Source: Alphaproteobacteria bacterium (GTDB lineage: Bacteria; Pseudomonadota; Alphaproteobacteria; Caulobacterales; Aquidulcibacteraceae). From it: a DNA stretch of 64,000 nt. Where the stretch lies: positions 1 to 64,000 of the forward strand of contig JAUIJZ010000006.1 in assembly GCA_030430715.1 (NCBI GenBank). The letters run 5' to 3'. Positions 29,738 to 39,105 of the stretch are shown here, piece by piece (within the stretch, counting starts at the first letter, position 1; each line of letters starts with the position of its first letter). The position numbers and the translations under genes were made by a program. A model generated the notes under the pieces. It was not told the origin of the DNA, made no database searches, and was given only the letters and a program-made list of their open reading frames with translations.

Positions 29738-31074
29738 TGGGCGCTGCGCTGAAGCACGAATACGAAATTGCGCCGGATGAGCCGCGCGCGGCGGAAGAGC
29801 CGGTCACGCAGCCATTGGTGGCGGTACTTGATGTCGGCGTGTCGAAAACGGTGTGCCTCGCCACGCGGCGCGACCCTGTGCTCGACCTGCATCCTGAGCG
29901 TCCATTGCGCGTGCTCGGCGTCGGCCAGCAGACCGCACCCGCTTTCGCGAGCGGCAAGCCCGCCGATTTCGACGCGTGTGCGCGGGCGATCCAAGTGGCG
30001 CTGGACGAAGCGTCCGTCATGGCGGGGACGGCGGTTCGCCGCGTCATCGCCACCTATTCGGGCCCGGGCATGAATGCGCGCATTGTGCGCGGCGCTGCGC
30101 GTGTGCGCGGCAAGCAGATCGGCACGCGCGACATTGAAGCTGTGTTGCAATCGGCAATGCAGGCGATGCCGACGCCGCAACGCTCGTTTCTGCACGTCGA
30201 ACCGCTGCGCTATTTTATTGATGACGGCGAAGAGATCGCCGATCCGCTTGGCTTCGCCGGAACGATGTTGGCGGTCGAGGCGTGCGTTGTGACGGCGCCG
30301 ACCGAAGCCTTGAACGCACTGAAATCGTGCGTGCGCCAAGCGGGCGCCGAGGTGGACGAAATTATCGCCGCGCCAAAAGCGGCCGGCATGGCTGTGCTGA
30401 CGCCGGAAGAGCGCGCTGAGGGCGCGCTTGTGATTGACCTGGGCGCTGGATCGATTGGCATCGGCGTGTTTGGCGACGATCAATTGCTGCACGCTGAAAC
30501 CGTCGCCGCGGGCGGCGTGCGCCTGACGCGCGATCTGGCGATGAAACTGCAAACCACGTTCGCCGCCGCCGAGCGCGTGAAGCTCGCTTTTGGCGCGGTT
30601 GGCGATGCGTGCGACCGGCGTGAGGCCGTGCAGGCGCCGAAGCTCGGCATGGACGGGCGCCTGGAAGCGGCGACCACGCTGCGCGGCGTGATCGCCGATA
30701 CGCTGACGCCGCGTCTTTACGAGATGCTGTTGCTGGCGCGCGAGCGCCTGACCCGCGCCGGGTTTGTTGGCGAGGCGGCGCCGCTGCGCGCCGTCATTAC
30801 CGGCGGCGGGGCGCTCATTCCCGGCGTGCGGGACATGGCGGCCGAAGCGCTCGGCATGCCAGTGCGCGTGGGCCGTCCGCTTGAGCTGTGCGGTTTCGAT
30901 CATGGCGAAGCTGGGCCTGCTTACGCAGCCGCAGCGGGCATGTTGCGCTACCGCTTGGACACGCCTGCGCTCGATGAGGAAGACGATCGCTTCCAGCCAA
31001 GCTTGGCGGAGTTGGCCAGCAGCGTGCGCAATGGCGTCCATTCCATGTGGGCGTGGCTGCGCGAAAACTTCTAA
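29737..31074 (+). CDS. ftsA: Cell division protein FtsA
   Basis: FtsA is the actin-like protein tethering FtsZ to the membrane. The 445-residue protein has the phosphate-1 motif VAVLDVGVSKTVC, the inserted 1C domain, LVIDLGAGSIGIGVF (phosphate 2), and VITGGGALIPG. The C-terminal WAWLRENF is a plausible amphipathic membrane helix. Its ATG overlaps the ftsQ stop and follows GGGAGG. ftsZ does not follow directly: a nucleoside transporter gene on the other strand lies between. Confidence 0.93.
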   Translation: MGAALKHEYEIAPDEPRAAEEPVTQPLVAVLDVGVSKTVCLATRRDPVLDLHPERPLRVLGVGQQTAPAFASGKPADFDACARAIQVALDEASVMAGTAVRRVIATYSGPGMNARIVRGAARVRGKQIGTRDIEAVLQSAMQAMPTPQRSFLHVEPLRYFIDDGEEIADPLGFAGTMLAVEACVVTAPTEALNALKSCVRQAGAEVDEIIAAPKAAGMAVLTPEERAEGALVIDLGAGSIGIGVFGDDQLLHAETVAAGGVRLTRDLAMKLQTTFAAAERVKLAFGAVGDACDRREAVQAPKLGMDGRLEAATTLRGVIADTLTPRLYEMLLLARERLTRAGFVGEAAPLRAVITGGGALIPGVRDMAAEALGMPVRVGRPLELCGFDHGEAGPAYAAAAGMLRYRLDTPALDEEDDRFQPSLAELASSVRNGVHSMWAWLRENF

Positions 31075-31077
31075 GCG

Positions 31078-32409
31078 CTAACGCGCGAACATCTGCGCCG
31101 GCAGCGCGGCCACGATCGCCGCCGTCATCAGCGTCGCCATGAAGCCGGGCAGCAGCGCTTTCCACGCCAGTTCGAGAATTTCCGAGCGGCGCTCCGGCAT
31201 CAAAGTCGTCATGCCGCCTGTCATGATCCCAATCGAGGCGACATTGGCGAAGCCGCAAATCGCATAGGTCATGATCATGCGGCTGCGGTCGTCGATGGCG
31301 TCCGGACCCAGGGCGCCGAGTTCGATGAAGGCGATGAACTCGGTGAGGAAGAGTTTCGTCCCCAGCAGCGCGCCGCCCGCTTGCGCGTCATGCCAGGGCA
31401 GGCCGATGGCGTAGGCCACCGGCGCGAAGGCGTAGCCGAACAGGCGCTGCAGGGTCAGCGGCGCGCCGCCGACATCCGGCGCCAGCGTCAGCAGATTGTT
31501 GAGCAGGCCGACCAGCGCCACGAACACGATCAACGAAGCGGCGACATTCACCGCCACCATCACGCCGTTCTGCACCCCGCGCGTGAGCGCATCCATGGCG
31601 CCTTCATAGCGAAGATCCGGCGGCGCCACGGCGTCGCGTTCCCCTTTGACTTCAGGCACGATGATGCGGGCCAGCAAGACGCCCGCCGGCGCCGAGATCA
31701 CCGAGGCGGTCAGGACATGGCCGGCCGCGTCCGCGAGCACTGGCTGCAGGATGACCGAATAGGCCACCATCATCGAACCGGCGATGGTCGATAGTCCAAC
31801 CACCATCATCAAAAACAATTCCGCGCGCGTCAGCCGATCGAGGTAAGCGCGTATGACGATCGGCGTTTCGATCATGCCCATGAAGATATTGGCCGCGACC
31901 GCCAGCGCCGAATGTCCGCTCAGGCCCATGGTGCGCCGGAACACCACGCCGAAGGCTTGCGTGATCCGGCTCAGCACGCCCCAGTGCCACAGCAGCGCCG
32001 ACAAAGCTGAGATCAGCAGGACAAGAGGCAGCACGCGAAAGCCAAAAATGAAGGGGGCGGGCGCCTCGGCGGACTGGCTCACATAAGGCTGGGCCCCGCC
32101 GCCGAGATAGCCGAACACGAATTGCGAGCCCTGATCGGCGGCGTCCGCCAGACCAACGACCGCGGCATTGGCGGCGTTGAGCACGGCCTTCGAGCCGGGC
32201 AGTGCGAACATGAGCAGCACGATGCCGGCCTGCAGCGCCAAGGCGCCGGGCAGCAACATGACAGGAAAGCGACGCTTGTTCTCGGAAACCAGCCAGGCAA
32301 TCAGCACGATCGCCGCAACCGCAAGCAGGCTGCGCGCATTTTCCAAGGAATAGCTCAAATGCCGCCCCACCTTGCCGACGCGTAACGCTAGTGCGGCGAA
32401 CGCGCGCAT
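31078..32409 (-). CDS. CNT-family concentrative nucleoside transporter (NupC-like)
   Basis: This 443-residue integral membrane protein has about ten hydrophobic segments. It matches NupC/CNT transporters: FGFRVLPLVLLISALSALLWHWGV, FMGMIETPIVIRAYL, and the conserved TEFIAF and YAICGFANVASIGI blocks near the C-terminus. It would import nucleosides with protons or sodium. The annotated ATG has no clear ribosome site, and a TTG about 18 codons later (LSYSLEN) is an alternative. It lies antisense between ftsA (three-base gap, convergent) and ftsZ (divergent). Confidence 0.85.
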   Translation of the reverse strand: MRAFAALALRVGKVGRHLSYSLENARSLLAVAAIVLIAWLVSENKRRFPVMLLPGALALQAGIVLLMFALPGSKAVLNAANAAVVGLADAADQGSQFVFGYLGGGAQPYVSQSAEAPAPFIFGFRVLPLVLLISALSALLWHWGVLSRITQAFGVVFRRTMGLSGHSALAVAANIFMGMIETPIVIRAYLDRLTRAELFLMMVVGLSTIAGSMMVAYSVILQPVLADAAGHVLTASVISAPAGVLLARIIVPEVKGERDAVAPPDLRYEGAMDALTRGVQNGVMVAVNVAASLIVFVALVGLLNNLLTLAPDVGGAPLTLQRLFGYAFAPVAYAIGLPWHDAQAGGALLGTKLFLTEFIAFIELGALGPDAIDDRSRMIMTYAICGFANVASIGIMTGGMTTLMPERRSEILELAWKALLPGFMATLMTAAIVAALPAQMFAR

Positions 32410-32564
32410 TCAATCGCGGGCTTGTCTTACGGCAAGCGAGCGCGCGGGACGCGTAGCGGCGATGCAGCTTTTGCGGCGAAAGCACGGATTCTTGGCTGTT
32501 GGGAGCAAATAATCCCCAGGCCACCGCGCTTTAGCCGCAAATATGCCGCGACATTTGCCAAGAC

Positions 32565-32579
32565 TTAACGGGAGCTTAA
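32565..32579. promoter_or_regulatory. CtrA-type binding site upstream of ftsZ
   Basis: TTAA-CGGGAGC-TTAA is an exact match to the full CtrA box TTAA-N7-TTAA. It lies 73 bases before the ftsZ ATG. I searched the window by eye for other exact full boxes and found none. In Caulobacter, CtrA represses ftsZ; the same control here is inferred. Confidence 0.7.
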
Positions 32580-32613
32580 GCGGGGCCGCTAACGCTGCCG
32601 TGCGAGTGTAGAC

Positions 32614-32627
32614 GAATCGTGCGAGTC
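32614..32627. promoter_or_regulatory. Two GANTC (CcrM-type) methylation sites before ftsZ
   Basis: GAATC (32614-32618) and GAGTC (32623-32627) lie between the CtrA box and the ftsZ start. GANTC is the target of the CcrM cell-cycle methyltransferase in alphaproteobacteria, and ftsZ expression depends on such sites in Caulobacter. The functional role here is inferred from position. Confidence 0.5.
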
Positions 32628-32651
32628 GGATCGCAGCGGGAGCGATACTTC

Positions 32652-34004
32652 ATGAGCCAATACGGCGCGTCATTGCAGGAGTCGAAGCCACGGATCGTGG
32701 TGTTCGGCGTCGGCGGCGCGGGCGGCAATGCCGTCAACAACATGATCGACGCGCGTCTGCAGGGCGTGGAGTTTGTCGTCGCCAATACCGACGCGCAGGC
32801 GCTGACGCGCGCGCGCACGCCGAACCGCATCCAACTCGGCCAGTCCATCACCGAAGGCCTGGGCGCCGGCGCGCGCCCTGAAGTCGGCCAGGCGGCGGCG
32901 CAGGAAAGCCAGCCTGAGATCATCGAATTCCTCGAAGGCGCGCACATGGTGTTTGTCGCCGCCGGGATGGGCGGCGGCACCGGCACGGGCGCCGCGCCGG
33001 TCATTGCGCGCACGGCGCGCGAACGCGGCATCCTGACCATCGCCGTGGTGACGAAGCCGTTTCACTTCGAGGGCCAGCGCCGCATGCAATTGGCGGAAGC
33101 GGGCGTGCAGGAGCTGCGCAAGCACGTCGATACGCTGATCGTCATTCCAAACCAAAACCTGTTCCGTGTCGCCAATGAGCGCACCACGTTCGCCGAAGCA
33201 TTCCAGCTTGCTGATCAGGTGCTCTATTCCGGCGTGCGCGGCGTCACTGATCTCATGGTGATGCCGGGTCTGATCAATCTCGACTTCGCCGACGTGCGCA
33301 CCGTGATGGCCGAGATGGGCACCGCGATGATGGGCACGGGCGAGGGCGCCGGCGCCAATCGCGCGCTCGATGCCGCCCATGGCGCGATGGCCAATCCGCT
33401 GCTCGACATCGTGTCGATGCGCGGCGCCAAGGGCGTGCTCATCAACATCACCGGCGGCTTCGACATGACCCTCTACGAGGTCGATATCGCCGCCAACGAA
33501 ATCCGCGCCGAAGTTGACGCCAACGCCAACATCATTCTGGGCTCGACCTTCGACGAGAGTCTGGAAGGGCGCATGCGTGTTTCGGTCGTCGCCACCGGCA
33601 TCGACGATAACGACATTATCGCGCAGCAAACCGTGGTCGAGCCGGCGCGCCGCGCGGCTGAAGCGCCGATCCGCCGTCCGCCTGTCGCCGCGCGCGCGCC
33701 AGAGCCCGAGCCGATGCGCGAGGCGCCGCCTCCGCGCGGACGCTACGAAGAAGCGCGGCCGAGTTTTGCCAACGATGTGGAGCCTGAGCCCGAGCCGCGT
33801 CGCGGCGGCTTCTCGCTGTTCGGCTGGAAAAAGCCGGAGCCGCGCGAGGATGAGCCGTCTTCCTATCGCGAGGATTATGCGGACGACGATCTCCCGCCGC
33901 ATCCGCGCGCCGGCGCGCAGCAGGAAGAGCCTGCACGCGATGCATCTTTGGACGAAGAGCTGGAAATCCCGGCCTTCCTGCGCCGCCAGATGAATCCGCG
34001 CTAA
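32652..34004 (+). CDS. ftsZ: Cell division GTPase FtsZ
   Basis: FtsZ polymerises into the division ring. The 450-residue protein has [14 protein letters not shown], the tubulin signature GGGTGTG, NTDAQAL and the T7-loop region [10 protein letters not shown] long proline- and charge-rich linker (about residues 325-430) leads to the C-terminal peptide [10 protein letters not shown], which binds FtsA and other partners. ATG 32652 is used; the track start is 11 codons too long. A CtrA box and GANTC sites lie upstream. Confidence 0.97.
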   Translation: MSQYGASLQESKPRIVVFGVGGAGGNAVNNMIDARLQGVEFVVANTDAQALTRARTPNRIQLGQSITEGLGAGARPEVGQAAAQESQPEIIEFLEGAHMVFVAAGMGGGTGTGAAPVIARTARERGILTIAVVTKPFHFEGQRRMQLAEAGVQELRKHVDTLIVIPNQNLFRVANERTTFAEAFQLADQVLYSGVRGVTDLMVMPGLINLDFADVRTVMAEMGTAMMGTGEGAGANRALDAAHGAMANPLLDIVSMRGAKGVLINITGGFDMTLYEVDIAANEIRAEVDANANIILGSTFDESLEGRMRVSVVATGIDDNDIIAQQTVVEPARRAAEAPIRRPPVAARAPEPEPMREAPPPRGRYEEARPSFANDVEPEPEPRRGGFSLFGWKKPEPREDEPSSYREDYADDDLPPHPRAGAQQEEPARDASLDEELEIPAFLRRQMNPR

Positions 34005-34034
34005 ATTGAGGCGTTCGCCTCGGAGCGTTTATTC

Positions 34035-34853
34035 GTGCTGACCCGTCTCATTCCCCGCACGGATGAAGCTGTGCCTGTCATTGGCTGCGGCACCTATCGC
34101 GCGTTTGATGTCAGCGACGCGCGAAAAATTGCGCGTCTCGGCGATGTGATCGGCGCGCTGTTCGCGGGCGGCGGACGTGTGGTCGATAGTTCGCCCATGT
34201 ATGGCAAGGCGGAAAAAGTATCGGGCGCGCTTCTCGCCGGTGCGGCGCCATCGGCGCAGCCTTTCATCGCCACCAAGGTTTGGACGCACGGAAAGTCGGA
34301 AGGCATTCGGCAGATGGAGCAATCCATGGCCTATTTCCGTACGGAGTGCATCGACCTGATGCAGGTCCACAACCTCGTCGATATCGACGCGCATATGCGC
34401 ACGCTGATCGATTGGAAGGCGCGCAAACGCATCCGCTATATCGGCATAACGCATTACACCGCTGGCGCGCATCGCGCCGTTGAGCAGGCGATGCGGGACT
34501 ATCCAGTCGATTTCGTGCAGATCAATTACGCCCTCGATGATCGCGCCGCGGAGCAGAGGCTTTTGCCGCTCGCGCAGGAACTCGGCATTGGCGTGATCGT
34601 CAATTATCCGCTGGGCGGCGGCGATTTGATGCGTCGTGTGCGGGGGCGTCCGTTGCCGGAATTCGCCGCGCCGCTAGGCTTCAAGTCTTGGGCGCAGATT
34701 CTGCTGCACTTCATCGTCGCGCATGAAGCCGTGACATGCGCGATCCCGGGCACCGGCAATCCTGAGCACATGACCGATAATCTCATGGCCGGCGCGCTTC
34801 TCGGTGATCATCGCGCCGAAATTCTGTCCTGGTGGAACAAGGCCGGCCTCTAG
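34035..34853 (+). CDS. Aldo/keto reductase family protein
   Basis: This 272-residue TIM-barrel oxidoreductase has the aldo/keto reductase tetrad in recognisable positions: the Asp and Tyr in VVDSSPMYG, the Lys in ATKVW and the His in MQVHN. C-terminal AIPGTGNPEHMTDN matches the NADPH-phosphate-binding segment. The substrate is unknown. It begins with GTG 30 bases after ftsZ. A hairpin (GAGGCGTTCGCCTC) lies in the short gap but lacks a T-run, so readthrough from ftsZ is possible. Confidence 0.8.
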   Translation: MLTRLIPRTDEAVPVIGCGTYRAFDVSDARKIARLGDVIGALFAGGGRVVDSSPMYGKAEKVSGALLAGAAPSAQPFIATKVWTHGKSEGIRQMEQSMAYFRTECIDLMQVHNLVDIDAHMRTLIDWKARKRIRYIGITHYTAGAHRAVEQAMRDYPVDFVQINYALDDRAAEQRLLPLAQELGIGVIVNYPLGGGDLMRRVRGRPLPEFAAPLGFKSWAQILLHFIVAHEAVTCAIPGTGNPEHMTDNLMAGALLGDHRAEILSWWNKAGL

Positions 34854-34912
34854 TTTGACGGCGGCATGGCGATTATACGCACACGACATGCCTGCAGAAT
34901 GAGGAGAGGCGC

Positions 34913-35365
34913 ATGCGTAGCATCCTGATTGTCTCGCTGTTGTTTGCCGCCGCGGCGTGCACGCCGCCCGCTGAAACGCCGCCCCCAGAGGCCGCGCCGG
35001 CTGTCGAAGCGCCAGCAGAGGCGCCCGTCGAAGCGGAAGCCGGGCCCTACACCAATGCATGGTCATCGGCTGAGTTTAGCACTTTCCATCATACGCTGCA
35101 GGCGCCCTCAGGCGGTGCGCATACTTTGACTTTGCAAGCCCAAACGGATTCGCCAGGCGGCGAGACGGTCGCTGTTTATCTCGCAGGGCCGTCAGGCGAG
35201 CCGCAAACGGGCTGGCGCATGTTCGTGATCGCGACAACGCGTGGCGAGACGGCGACGGAAAGCGTTGATTTCCCCGCCGACGGCGCCTTGCCTGTCGTTG
35301 TTGTGGTTGAGAACGCGTCGAACCGCACGTTCTCTGGAACTTACACACTCAGCGTCGCGGAATAG
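34913..35365 (+). CDS. Small hypothetical lipoprotein
   Basis: The protein has 150 residues. The start MRSILIVSLLFAAAAC is a lipoprotein signal with its cysteine near residue 16. A low-complexity Pro/Glu/Ala linker (to about residue 45) leads to a beta-rich domain resembling a PPC-like or generic beta-sandwich fold, with alternating hydrophobic residues and no cysteines. GAGGAGAGG precedes the ATG. The family and function are unrecognised. It converges on the SDR gene, leaving a five-base gap. Confidence 0.65.
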   Translation: MRSILIVSLLFAAAACTPPAETPPPEAAPAVEAPAEAPVEAEAGPYTNAWSSAEFSTFHHTLQAPSGGAHTLTLQAQTDSPGGETVAVYLAGPSGEPQTGWRMFVIATTRGETATESVDFPADGALPVVVVVENASNRTFSGTYTLSVAE

Positions 35366-35370
35366 CGCGA

Positions 35371-36111
35371 TCAGGAAACCACGCGTCCGCCGTTCACGCC
35401 GATGGTCTGGCCGGTGACGTAGCTGGAATCTTCCGAGCACAGCCACGCGCACGCATTGGCGATGTCTTCGGGCACGCCGGTGCGGCGCATGGGAATGAAA
35501 TTCACGAATTGCTCGAGATTGAAGCGGTGGCGGTTCTCCTCGGACATGATCGTGCCCATCACCGAACCTGGCGGGATGTTGTTCACGGTGATGCCGAGCG
35601 GGCCGAGCGCCTGCGCCAGTGAGCGCGTCATCGACACCATCGCGCCCTTCGATGCGGAATAATGCACTTGCTCGACGCTGCCGCTCTGCGCGCTTGAGGA
35701 TGAGATGTTGACGATGCGGCCCCATTTGGCGGCCTTCATGTCGGGCAACACCACCTGCGTGACGATGAACGTGCCCTTGGCGTTGATCTCGAACATTTTG
35801 TCCCAGGCTTCGTCGGTGATTTCCTCGAACGGGACGAAAGTCGAAATGCCGGCATTGTTCACCACGATGGTGATCGGGCCGAACGCTTTGCGCAGCTTGT
35901 CGGCCGCGGCCTGAACTTCCGCGCGATTGGCGATGCTCGCTTTGAGCGCGATGGCTTTGCCGCCCGCTGCTTCGATTTCCTTGGCGACCTTCTCACAGCC
36001 GGCAAGGTCGAGATCGAGCACGCCGACCGCGATGCCCTCGCGCGCAAGGCGAAGTGCGCATGCCTTGCCGATCCCTGCCGCCGCGCCCGTCACCAATGCC
36101 GTTTTGCCCAT
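35371..36111 (-). CDS. SDR-family oxidoreductase
   Basis: This classical short-chain dehydrogenase (246 aa) carries TGAAAGIG (cofactor loop), NNAG, catalytic YSASK with the serine in NISSSS, and a C-terminal GVNGG. It resembles the FabG/3-oxoacyl reductase and sugar/alcohol dehydrogenase branches; the substrate cannot be assigned. I prefer the second ATG (36111), nine bases after AAGGG, because AAGGG abuts the first ATG (36120). Confidence 0.85.
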   Translation of the reverse strand: MGKTALVTGAAAGIGKACALRLAREGIAVGVLDLDLAGCEKVAKEIEAAGGKAIALKASIANRAEVQAAADKLRKAFGPITIVVNNAGISTFVPFEEITDEAWDKMFEINAKGTFIVTQVVLPDMKAAKWGRIVNISSSSAQSGSVEQVHYSASKGAMVSMTRSLAQALGPLGITVNNIPPGSVMGTIMSEENRHRFNLEQFVNFIPMRRTGVPEDIANACAWLCSEDSSYVTGQTIGVNGGRVVS

Positions 36112-36217
36112 CGTTTCCATCCCTTGATGATTCAGCGGTTTGCTTCTGAACGGTCCCAGGCCCGTAAGAAAGGGGCGGAACGATCATGGTGTCCGCATGG
36201 AAGCGGGTTTGGCCGGT

Positions 36218-37930
36218 TTAGCCGCCCATGAGTTTGCGCCGGAGTGCGGCTTCCTTGGTTGTGAGCGCACCGGCCCGCGCCAGCGCGTCGAAATGGGAGA
36301 CAGCCGCCTCAAGATGAAGCTGCGCGTCGCGTTCGCGCAGACCAGCGAGGTGCGCATGAACGATGGCGTGAAACCGCAGCGCCTCAATTGAGTCCTCGGG
36401 GAAAAGACGCTCCGCCAGCTGCAATTCGCCTTCCCATGCGCCGCGCGCGGCGGTGTTGTCGCCATTGGCGTGCGCGACGAGGCCGAGCCGCTCCAGCGCG
36501 ATCGCGAGTCCGCGCACGGCGTCTTCATCTTCCGGATGCGCTTCCGTAAGCGCCAAGCGCAGCGCGACGCTCTCATTCAAGGCGAGCCGCGCCGAGGCTG
36601 GCGCATGCGCCGCCAGCGCCGCTTCGCCCGATTTAAGAAGCGCCGCCGCCAAGCCGCGTTGGGCTGAAGCGCTTCCGCTCTCTCCGGCCAAGGCCATGCG
36701 ACGGAATTCCACCGCGCGGGCAAACGCATCTTGCGCGGCTTCGTGTTGCTTGTTCATGCGCGCAACCTCGCCGATGCGGTCCCAGCAGGCGGCGGTTTCG
36801 CCAAACCAACGCGGCTTCGCATCCGGTTTGCGCGCTTGTGTTTCCGCGTGTTCGCGCGCCGCTTTTGCGCTCGAGAGCGCAGCCTCCAGCGCGCGGGTGC
36901 GCAGGGCGTGATCCGCTTCGTCGAGCAGGGTGTGCACGAGAAAGCGCACGGGGGTTTCCGATCCGTCCGCCGCCAATTGGCTGGCGATTGCGCGCGCCTG
37001 CGCAAGTGAATCCGCTGCGTCCTGCATATCGCCAAGCGCGGCCAGCAGCGCCGCGCGGATACGCCAGAGCCCAGCCAGCGCCCAAACTTCTTGAGGGTGC
37101 GCTGTGACGAGCTTCAAGCGCGCCTGCAGCGCCTTGTTCATGGCGGCGCGCGCTTCGTCCTTGGCGGCGCGCACATAATCAGCCTCCGCCGCCAGCGCCC
37201 AGGCGTCCGAGAGCACCGCGCGCCAATGCGGTTCGTCCGGCTCCGTGACCGCCAGCGCTTCGTAACGGCCAATGGCTTCGCGTAGCCGCCGCCGCGCGGA
37301 GGCGGCGCGTCCGTCATCGAGTTCGAGCGCGGCCAGGCGCATTTCTGCGTCGGCGATGTCGGCGGCGAGTTCAGGCGTTTCGCCAAGATGAGCGGCGCTC
37401 GCGCGCAGCAGCGCCAGAGCGCCTTCGGCGCCCGCCAGCGCGCGGTCGAAGGCTCTCTCGGCGGCGTCCAGTTCAGCTAACCGGCCGCGCGTGCGGGCAT
37501 ACCAGCGCGTGGCCTCCGGGTCGCCGCGATTGGCGGCTAGCAGGCGGTCGCCGATTTTCAGCGCTTCCTCATAATGGCGGCGCGCCTCGGCAGCGGCGTT
37601 CGCCATGCGGGCAATCTCACCGAGCGCGAAGGCAGCGCGTACTCGCGTCAGTTCGTCGTCGGTGCTGTTGAATACCGTTTCGGCTTCTTTCCAGGCCTCC
37701 GCCAGGTTCCCGGCCTCCGCCTGCAACCTGATCAGATCGAGGCGCGGGGCGGGGTCGTGGGGGGCGAGCTTGATCGCGAGCGCCAGCGCGCGCCGCGCCC
37801 GCGCCGGATCGGAAGTCTCCGCCAGCATGGCCGCCCGCCGGGCGGCCAGCGCGCCGTCTGGCCCGCCAGCTTCGGCGCGTGTGAGCAGGTCGCTGATCGC
37901 ATCTGGCTCTGGTGTCTGTTTTGACTGCAT
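36218..37930 (-). CDS. Tetratricopeptide-repeat protein of unknown role
   Basis: This 570-residue soluble protein is made almost entirely of Ala/Arg/Glu-rich helical repeats with TPR spacing (for example EIARMANAAAEARRHYEEALKIG). It has no signal peptide, membrane helix or enzymatic motif. TPR proteins serve as interaction scaffolds. ATG 37930 (MQSKQTPEP) is used because the 45-residue extension in the track is not TPR-like. It is divergent from lpxC, with about 130 bases between starts. Confidence 0.7.
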   Translation of the reverse strand: MQSKQTPEPDAISDLLTRAEAGGPDGALAARRAAMLAETSDPARARRALALAIKLAPHDPAPRLDLIRLQAEAGNLAEAWKEAETVFNSTDDELTRVRAAFALGEIARMANAAAEARRHYEEALKIGDRLLAANRGDPEATRWYARTRGRLAELDAAERAFDRALAGAEGALALLRASAAHLGETPELAADIADAEMRLAALELDDGRAASARRRLREAIGRYEALAVTEPDEPHWRAVLSDAWALAAEADYVRAAKDEARAAMNKALQARLKLVTAHPQEVWALAGLWRIRAALLAALGDMQDAADSLAQARAIASQLAADGSETPVRFLVHTLLDEADHALRTRALEAALSSAKAAREHAETQARKPDAKPRWFGETAACWDRIGEVARMNKQHEAAQDAFARAVEFRRMALAGESGSASAQRGLAAALLKSGEAALAAHAPASARLALNESVALRLALTEAHPEDEDAVRGLAIALERLGLVAHANGDNTAARGAWEGELQLAERLFPEDSIEALRFHAIVHAHLAGLRERDAQLHLEAAVSHFDALARAGALTTKEAALRRKLMGG

Positions 37931-38058
37931 TTTTTGTCGCCCTCGAAGGCAGACGTTAACGGTCACAAACCGTAACGCAACGTGTGTTGTGCGGGTGCGA
38001 AGTGCGCCTTTAGATGCAGCCTCGGGTCGGGGGGCCCGATCGTCCGGGGGGACAAAGG

Positions 38059-38991
38059 GTGACATCTTTGCGCCGTCAACAGACCATAGCAGGCCCGGCT
38101 GTGTGCGCCGGGGTCGGGGTTCACAGCGGAGCGCATGTGCGCGTCGTGCTGAGCCCCGCGCCAGCGAATACCGGCATCCTGTTCGTCCGCACGGACGTGA
38201 CGGACGGTGAGAACGTCATTCGCGCGCATGCCGATTCCGTAGCCGAAACCCGCAACGCCACCACCTTGCGCAATGCCGCTGGCGTGGAGATCTCCACGGT
38301 GGAGCATTTGATGTCCGCCTGCATGGGCCTGGGCGTCGACAATCTGATCGTTGAAGTGGATGGCTGCGAGCTGCCGATCCTCGACGGTTCATCCGCGCCT
38401 TTCGTTCAGGTGCTGCTCAACGCCGGCCTGCGCGCGTCGTCCGCGCCGCAGCGCGTGATCCGCATCCTGGAGCCGATTGAAGTCCGGATGGGCGCCAAAA
38501 GCGCCGCTTTGCTGCCCAGCGAAGGCTTTGACGGGCTGGACCTCGACGTCACCATCCGTTTCGCCGACGCCGCTATTGGCGTGCAGCGCCGCCGTGTTCT
38601 GCTGACCCCGGACACCTTCCTGAGCGAACTCGCCGATGCGCGCACGTTCGGCTTCCTCGCCGATGTGGAAGTGATGCGCGCGGCCGGCCTTGGCCGCGGC
38701 GCATCGATGGACAACACGCTGGTGGTCGATGCGGGCCGGGTCGTGAACCCCGAGGGGCTTCGTTTCGATGACGAATTCGTGCGCCACAAGCTGCTGGACG
38801 CGGTGGGGGACCTTTCGCTCGCGGGCGCGCCGATTTGTGGCCGCTTTGTGGCGGATCAGCCCGGCCATGCGCTCAATGCGAGCTTGGTGCGCGCGCTCCT
38901 GGACACGCCCGAGGCGTGGCGCTGGGAGATCGAGACGGGCGTGGAGCTGGAGCGCGCTCCGCTTCGGGCCATGGCCGCCGCCGCTGGCTGA
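38059..38991 (+). CDS. lpxC: UDP-3-O-acyl-N-acetylglucosamine deacetylase
   Basis: LpxC catalyses the committed zinc-dependent step of lipid A synthesis. The 310-residue protein has QQTIAGPAVCAGVGVHSG, the EHLMS motif (general-base Glu and zinc His), DGSSAPF, ARTFGF and RHKLLDAVGD with the remaining His and Asp zinc ligands. I favour the GTG at 38059, which has GGGGG nine bases upstream, over the ATG at 38014; the choice is not certain. It shows that the organism makes LPS. bamD follows after 114 bases. Confidence 0.93.
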   Translation: MTSLRRQQTIAGPAVCAGVGVHSGAHVRVVLSPAPANTGILFVRTDVTDGENVIRAHADSVAETRNATTLRNAAGVEISTVEHLMSACMGLGVDNLIVEVDGCELPILDGSSAPFVQVLLNAGLRASSAPQRVIRILEPIEVRMGAKSAALLPSEGFDGLDLDVTIRFADAAIGVQRRRVLLTPDTFLSELADARTFGFLADVEVMRAAGLGRGASMDNTLVVDAGRVVNPEGLRFDDEFVRHKLLDAVGDLSLAGAPICGRFVADQPGHALNASLVRALLDTPEAWRWEIETGVELERAPLRAMAAAAG

Positions 38992-39105
38992 AATCTGGTT
39001 CGTGTGACAGCCGCCAACGCTTTGCGGGGCGCGGTTCATCCTGTATCAGCGGAGCCGTGAGGGCTGCTTCGGCGATCCTCGTCCTGAGCGGGAAAAGGGT
39101 GCTCG

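Noticed and set aside
29620-31041. 473-residue minus-strand ORF
   Set aside because: It is antisense to ftsA and shows no family motifs.
32670-33902. 410-residue minus-strand ORF
   Set aside because: It is antisense to ftsZ; His/Arg-rich composition is typical of a shadow frame.
34008-34021. Hairpin GAGGCGTTCGCCTC after ftsZ as a terminator
   Set aside because: The stem is short and no T-run follows, so it is not called.
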